Assembly: GCA_934047225.1 (NCBI GenBank)
Contig: OW203989.1
Span: 12,499,977-12,563,976 of the forward strand
Reading direction: 5' to 3'
DNA length: 64,000 bases
Origin: Ypsolopha sequella
Taxonomy: Eukaryota > Arthropoda > Insecta > Lepidoptera > Ypsolophidae
Program-made: the position numbers and the translations under genes
Part shown: one piece after another, positions 58,390 through 64,000 of the stretch
Layout: each line of letters opens with the position of its first letter
Numbering within the stretch: position 1 is the stretch's first letter
Notes under the pieces: model-generated
What the model was told of the DNA's origin: nothing
Databases searched by the model: none
What the model saw: only the letters and a program-made list of their open reading frames with translations

Positions 58390-59390
58390 TAATGTATTAT
58401 TTTGATAAGTTAGTATATTATTTTTGGAATCTTTTTCTAGGATCTGTTAAAACAGAAACGCGATTGGAGAAATTCGGCTCGATAGAAATATTTATTGAAA
58501 TGAGGTATTTTTCGACACCAATTCTCCTGGTTTGACAATTTAGAATGACATATGGTCTGTAATTATATTTTATTAGATGGGTTTTAACGGTATCTAGGAC
58601 CTGATTAAACGAAATTTTGATAGCAACTTTAGTACATTTTATATTAATAAAAAACCGACTTTTTGCTACTTTTTCACGAATCCGTCCCTCTCGCACTGAG
58701 GGTTTTTTCGCATATGGAGTAACAGGGACGCTAAAACCTTTAAATATCGCCTTAACCCGTTGCAACTCAACGCTTTATCTACACAAATTCATATTTAATA
58801 AGACTATGTATATTCAATGCCCATAACAGCAACGTTATGTTACAAACGGACGTAGCGTTCATATGACAGTACAGTGCTACAAGTATCTTACGCCGCTACC
58901 ATACTCTTTGTTTCACAGCTGCGCCCCCCTATCACTGTCATCCACGCGCCATAGATTCTTGTAGCATTGTAGATATAGGTAACTTAACAAATATAAAACA
59001 GTTGTTATTTATACAATATAAAATCCATAGTTACAATGACTTATTAGTTTGATAAATTAATTAAACATTTTTGGAAGCTTTTTCTAGGTTTTTGTAATAC
59101 AGAAATGCGATTGAAACAGTTTGGCTCGATAGAAATAATAAATGAATTGAGGTAGGTGTTCATCGACACGTTTCTCAAAGTTTGACAAATACGAGTAGGA
59201 TTGACATAAATATTTTATTAGATAGTTTTAAACAATATCTATAATTTCGTAATAGGACATTTTGCTAGCTTTTTTAGTTTTTTTATATAAATGAAAAAGC
59301 TACATTTGTCTGTTTACGTCTGAATCCGTCACTACCTCACTGCGCGTTTTTCCGCCTAGTATAAACATTTTTGGACGGTCGTTTTTATAA
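58390..59390. repeat. Diverged tandem duplication, units of about 350 bp
   Basis: Bases 58390-58740 and 59045-59390 are homologous in the same orientation. Shared blocks include 'tttttctagg', 'cagaaaNgcgattg', 'ggctcgatagaaat' and 'attttattaga', then 'aatccgtc' near each end. The first unit has an open minus-strand frame of 115 codons but the second does not, so coding is unlikely. The MITE at 58872 lies between the units. Confidence 0.55.
58872..58969. mobile_element. Tc1/mariner-type MITE, copy 2 (98 bp, TA duplication)
   Basis: It is in reverse orientation relative to 14546-14681 and lacks 38 bp next to one end; otherwise it is collinear (cgctaccatactctttgttt, then cacagctgcgcccccct). It has CAGTG termini, one degraded to CATTG, with TA at 58870-58871 and 58970-58971. 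Confidence 0.7.
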
Positions 59391-61775
59391 AAATTTACAT
59401 GATATTGATAAGTACATTTAATTATGTTGAGAGACTCTGTGAAGGCACCCGGCACAATTTTTTAATAATAAAAGATATATTTTCTGCGCTCACATACTTT
59501 TTTAAGCTCAAAGTCAAGTTCGATCGGAGGCAATATCTTACCCAAAATCAATCAATAAATCTCTATAATTTAGGCCAGTGAGACCCAGTGCGCAGCGGCT
59601 GGATTGTGACTGCCTCTACGGGAAGAATGACGTCATCGCACGAGTGGATGCCACTGTTGTTTTGCTCTTAGCGACTGGTTTCGTTACAATAATGTAAAAA
59701 GAACTGAAAATTTAATATATCAAGACTGTAACTATTAAAACAAAACAAAAACTGGTGTAAAAAACCCAAATTAGGCTTTAATACTTAGTTCGTTTTATTG
59801 TAAAATTCTGTCACGACAGCCTTATTGAAACCATTTCTTGGTCACTAGTCTCTGAAATAAGATCGGTGTCAAAGTCACCTAATTCAATTTTCTATTTACC
59901 AGTACTTACGTAACATTTTAAATTCCAGTTTTTGCTTCGGTGTACAAACATTCAATAGAATCAACGGCCATCACAGTCGTTGCGCTGAAAATTTCTTTTC
60001 GTGTCCATTCAGTCGTCGTATTCGAAGCACTTTGAATAGTGCACCAGTGGAAATAATCACGATAGTAAAGCACAAACGGTGACTGGAAGGGTGCCAAAAA
60101 CTGCCAAAGTACTGTCGTCAATGTAAGTTATAAGGTATAGTGTGACCGTTTTGTTTTTTTAAAAAGATATGTTAAATGCAACCTTAACAATTTTATAAAC
60201 AATAAATAACATAGCAGAAGTTATTTTTAAACAGTTAAAATAGCTGGTTGTGGGGCTAGATCGGAATCGTAGTTTACCAACAATTGCTAGCCTCAGCCTT
60301 AAGTTCAAACTTTGTTTTTGTCAGCCTGTAAAAAGCTATCCAACTTCATTACTGCTTGATAAGCAAAAAGGTTTTATTTACAGGCGGTTACTTTGTTAAC
60401 AATGGCAAGCCTGAAATGTAAAAAAAAACTGATAAATTTTGGTCCAGTAGGTATTTAACTTTTCTATGGAACAGATAATTTTTTTGCAATGTGAAGGTTG
60501 GTTCCATCGTATAAGTTGCTCGTATGGACGAGTGCAATCACCAGTTTTCTTTTCAGAAAACCACTTAGATTTTACCGTGTACAGTTTTGTTACTTTTTGT
60601 TCTTTTTCATAAACTTGCATTATCTTCATGTTTCATAATATTATATTTTATACTAGGACTCACCTCAACATTGCGCGTGTTAGCCATTGTTTATATTAAC
60701 AAAAATATACCTATAGATATAGATGGTATAATATGAGCTAAGGAACAATTTGTGACGAAGACATTAAAATAGTCCGGCATGTGGAGCCTTGAGTACCTGA
60801 CGCGTTTTATTTAATATCCTTTCTTCTATCACGCGCGTGTTTCCCGTTTCTCTCGATCCCTTGGGAATTTTCAAAATCCTTTCCTAGCGGATTTCTACGG
60901 CATACAACCATATACTAAGTATTACTACGTAGAGACCAACAGTTCTCATACATCAGTTTGTAGCCACAAAAAAGGTGTAAAATTCTAACGAAATCTAGAT
61001 GGCGTTGCTAAATCCTCTAACGAACACGATGCTAAAAGAGAGCTGTTGGTGACGCTTGTGGCACAGCGATGCTACGTAACATAAAAATAATTTCCACTTC
61101 AATAATAGATGGCGCTGAAATATTCACTGTTAGTGTTGCCAACTTAGCGCCATCTAGTTTTTCTAAGCAACGCCACATGTTTACTTGGTAACCACGAGAG
61201 TTTACTTGTAGCCAATTAAACAAATTATGCTTATTTGCAACACTTGGTGACACTGGAAATTCAAGGTGTGTATTTTTTTTATAAATGATCACTCATATCA
61301 TTATTCAGAAAAATAATAAATAAGTGACGAGAGAATAGTAGTTATTTTTGAATTATTTGTTTTTGGTTACCAGTACGAAAATTTAAAAAATATCTTAAAA
61401 CCTCCGTTACTCGGAGACCATTAATTTTTGACCCCTAGGAAATGATCTCCAGTGTAACTCCTTTCAAGGAATAGGTCGAATTTCCAAGCACCTTGAATAT
61501 ATTAATTTTTTTTTTTCAAATTCTTGTCTTTGGATTTGTTTCTGATTGATATTTTCCAGTTTATAATGCACTCTAATAATACCTTGTATATCATTAAAAT
61601 GCAATGATTATTAAACGGAATCGAAGACTATAACACCACATGGGGGCGACATAAATAGCTATGCTTACGTGTAAAGATATACAAGCGGACCAATTAAATC
61701 CCTTTACGTCTTCACGCTCATCCACGATCAATTATTGATTTTTAAATAACAATATTTAAGAAAAATCAATAATGA
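59391..61775. other. Non-coding DNA with MITE fragments and 'tagatggcgct' dyads
   Basis: A half copy of the 44776-type MITE is at 60434-60553 (inverted). The strings 'tagatggcgttgctaa' (60996) and 'tagatggcgctg' (61106), with the complement 'agcgccatcta' (61146), mark a small inverted cluster. A minus-strand frame at 60121-59918 looks somewhat protein-like but is unsupported (see findings). Confidence 0.4.
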
Positions 61776-61923
61776 TGTCGATTCGGCGCAACACAACTTA
61801 ACTAATTTGACAGGACTAACCTTAACCATCTTTGTCTTTTCGATACGGAAATAAAAAGACAGAACGCCCAAATTTAGTAAAGTACCGTCAAATAAAGTAA
61901 GTCGCGTTGCGGCGAATCGACAC
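61776..61923. mobile_element. 148-bp MITE with gtcgattcgNcgcaac ends
   Basis: 'tgtcgattcggcgcaac' at 61776 pairs with 'gttgcggcgaatcgaca' at the right end with one mismatch. The interior 'tttgacaggactaaccttaa' is shared with partial copies at 4088 and about 44530-44590. Confidence 0.6.
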
Positions 61924-63070
61924 AATTACCTCACAATTACCTGCGATCGCATGTAGTGAAATTCGAAATAGTATTTTTTTTCCAAAGCGCTGTTAAACTA
62001 TCGGAAAAACTTTGAATAACCCACTTCTCGTTATTTTGGATTTTATTTTTGCGCATGGTTATTTTTTATATATTTTTTCTATAATGTGGCCTATCTATCT
62101 GCTATTCCGTAGTGGGCAGCCTATAACAGGTTTGCACCGCAGACTCTGGACTCTAAGCTATCTATCAGTTCGACAACGTTAGATAAATCAAACTACGGAA
62201 CTATTACACACAACAATTTATTCCACTTGAAATATGATTCTGCTATTCATTTGTTATTTTCTTCGTATTTGCTGTGAGGATTGTACAATACATATTTCAC
62301 CAAAAAGCTTTTTGTCACTGTGAACATGTATATTATGACAAAATAGAAATGTTTATTTATCTTTGTCAGCAGACAACTATATGATTCTGAAGGTCTGTTT
62401 TCTAGTATAAAAATGTTTACATAACTTTAAGTGTGGAGATGCTGCCTTCATACTTATTTTTTATATAAAAGTGCTATTGCAGAATTTAAAAGTATTCTGT
62501 ATAGAACAAATTGTATTTACAATTAGACACTAGGCACTTACTTAAGTTATCAAAATAACGCCTTTCATCTCTTAAAGGAACATTTGAACGAAATTAAAAA
62601 CAATTAAAATTAAATAAACGCGGAAGATCAGAAAGTTTATTTAATTTTCTTATTAGTTTTTGAAAACGATAATCGTATCGGTGAAAATTTCGAAAGATAG
62701 ATAAACGAACGCTCGTGTAACACTACGCCATATACGATACATTGTTTCTTTCACTTATTTTAGTGCACAGAACCCTTAAGAGATGAAACAGACGTTGGCT
62801 TCTAGCCAGCCGCCTCTCGATGTCAAGAAACGACAAACTTTATTTAATTTCCCAAGAAATTGACAAATTATAAAAATGAAAATGAAACTAAAAAGTATAT
62901 CAAGTGCACGTCTTCCATAATGTAAGGTAGCATTATATTCCTAAACTGATGAAGCTACACTTTATTCCCTCTGTCAACCTACATTAATTAAATACAATGT
63001 CGCAAAATTTTCGAAATACTTTTTCTTCGGGTATTTTTCGTTTAATATATTATTGTACAATCAGCAAACG
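61924..63070. other. AT-rich non-coding DNA, nothing recognised
   Basis: No gene-like frame or shared repeat was seen. Confidence 0.4.
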
Positions 63071-63262
63071 GCTCGCCTGACCACCTTAAGGCGATTAGTG
63101 TCGCCAAATTAGCAGCTCGATGTTTGTCGGTACGAATATCGACGGAAACGACATTGAAATAACGTTCATATAAGCGCGCAATGCATAGTGGCTGTTACGA
63201 CCCTTGCTGCGTCCTTGATAGGGCGAAATAGGAGAAAATAATACTTTTCACATGGACGTGAT
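63071..63262 (+). repeat. SINE-like head joined to dispersed repeat copy 2
   Basis: 'ggctcgcctgaccacctta' near 63070 resembles the start of a common lepidopteran SINE ('ggctcgcctgatggtaag'). Bases 63126-63262 are the partner of 13294-13422. It is not clear whether these are one element. Confidence 0.45.
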
Positions 63263-64000
63263 TGTTCGATTGAATAATCTTATGTTATGTTTATAGCTAT
63301 AAAGTTAATCTATTTATCAAAGCATAGATGAATTCAATCGGCCAAGCCACTCAGGAGCAGTAGGGAATTTGAGGTCAAAAATCACCATTCAGTAAAAAAT
63401 AAATCATGTAGAAGTTTTGGTGGTATGAAAAAGGAAAATGTTGCATATGTTGTCTAAGAGTTGATTATTCATAATACATTTTTTCATTATTTTTGGTTTG
63501 GCCATAAACAAGGTGTAGGCTTTAGAAAGTACCCATATGGCAATAGTAAGGCCCTTAACAAAAGTCGCGGGGGCTAGCTAAGATAGCCATATACAAGCAA
63601 ATGGTTAGGTTAACAGTTTGTATGAAATATCGTCAATGTGTTGCCAGATTATTATTATTGATTTCCAATAATTATTGCAACGTACCCTGGAATGTTAATA
63701 AAGAAGAAATATTAAATATTAAAGCTGAGCGAGGTGGGTGTTATTATATTTATTTATCTACAACCATATCGTTAAATTCTGATTATAAACCCAAAAATTG
63801 TGCAAAATTAAATATTTTATATACAAACGTTCCTAATATGGAAAAGAAATTAAAGTATTGTTTTCTTAACAAAATATTCAAATAATTCTTAACATTTGTT
63901 GCATAAATATTCATGCATATATCCAGTTGAACCAAATAAGTTAGGGCAAACCAGAGCACAAAAGCTCGTCCCAAAACGAAGCATGAAACTGAATATAGAA
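63263..64000. other. AT-rich non-coding DNA to the window end
   Basis: Two open frames of 63 and 94 codons here overlap on opposite strands and have no protein-like signature. Confidence 0.4.

Noticed and set aside
58418..58765. 115-codon minus-strand frame
   Set aside because: The homologous unit at 59045-59390 has stops in the same frame, so there is no sign of selection for a protein.
1..64000. CRISPR arrays, operons, Shine-Dalgarno sites, prokaryotic attachment sites
   Set aside because: The window is clearly insect nuclear DNA with spliced exons and eukaryotic transposons, and no spaced identical repeats were seen.

Overview
The window looks like a piece of a lepidopteran (moth or butterfly) nuclear genome. 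It is AT-rich, has intron-containing genes, and is packed with repeat types typical of Lepidoptera: mariner, piggyBac-like TTAA elements, TA/TATA-flanked hairpin MITEs, Helitron-type ends, and LINEs. No species can be named from the sequence. I see no bacterial features, CRISPR array, rRNA or tRNA gene, or viral gene.

Host gene: the only convincing host protein-coding gene is on the minus strand, 36916 down to 28443. It is a Beaten-path (Beat)-family immunoglobulin cell-surface protein. Five exons join in phase through consensus splice sites, giving two Ig domains and a short hydrophobic C-terminus. The exon with the start codon and signal peptide was not found and may lie outside the window. 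Two piggyBac-like MITEs sit in its introns.

LINE with nested insertions: from 39626 to 53874 lies one old insertion of an I-group LINE (gag-like ORF1; ORF2 with endonuclease, reverse transcriptase and RNase H). It has a 14-bp target-site duplication at both ends and a poly-A tail. ORF1 is split after about 81 codons by a 7.3-kb element (40058-47365) with short inverted ends and a TA duplication; removing the element restores the ORF1 frame exactly. That element contains a decayed, intron-bearing gene of unknown function (possibly SAM-like at its N-terminus) and several further MITEs, including a 1-kb foldback element. A satellite-like repeat and a 360-bp palindrome lie in the LINE's 3' region. 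ORF2 is dead: about seven residues are missing after GLPQGS and there is one in-frame stop before RNase H.

Rest of the window: 1-28 kb and 54-64 kb are intergenic or possibly long-intron sequence made of AT-rich DNA and repeats. The most layered locus is a mariner (22081-22910) that has an internal deletion, is cut off by another repeat, and carries a GC-rich 356-bp foldback insertion. Several MITE families occur two or more times, so copies can be compared within the window.
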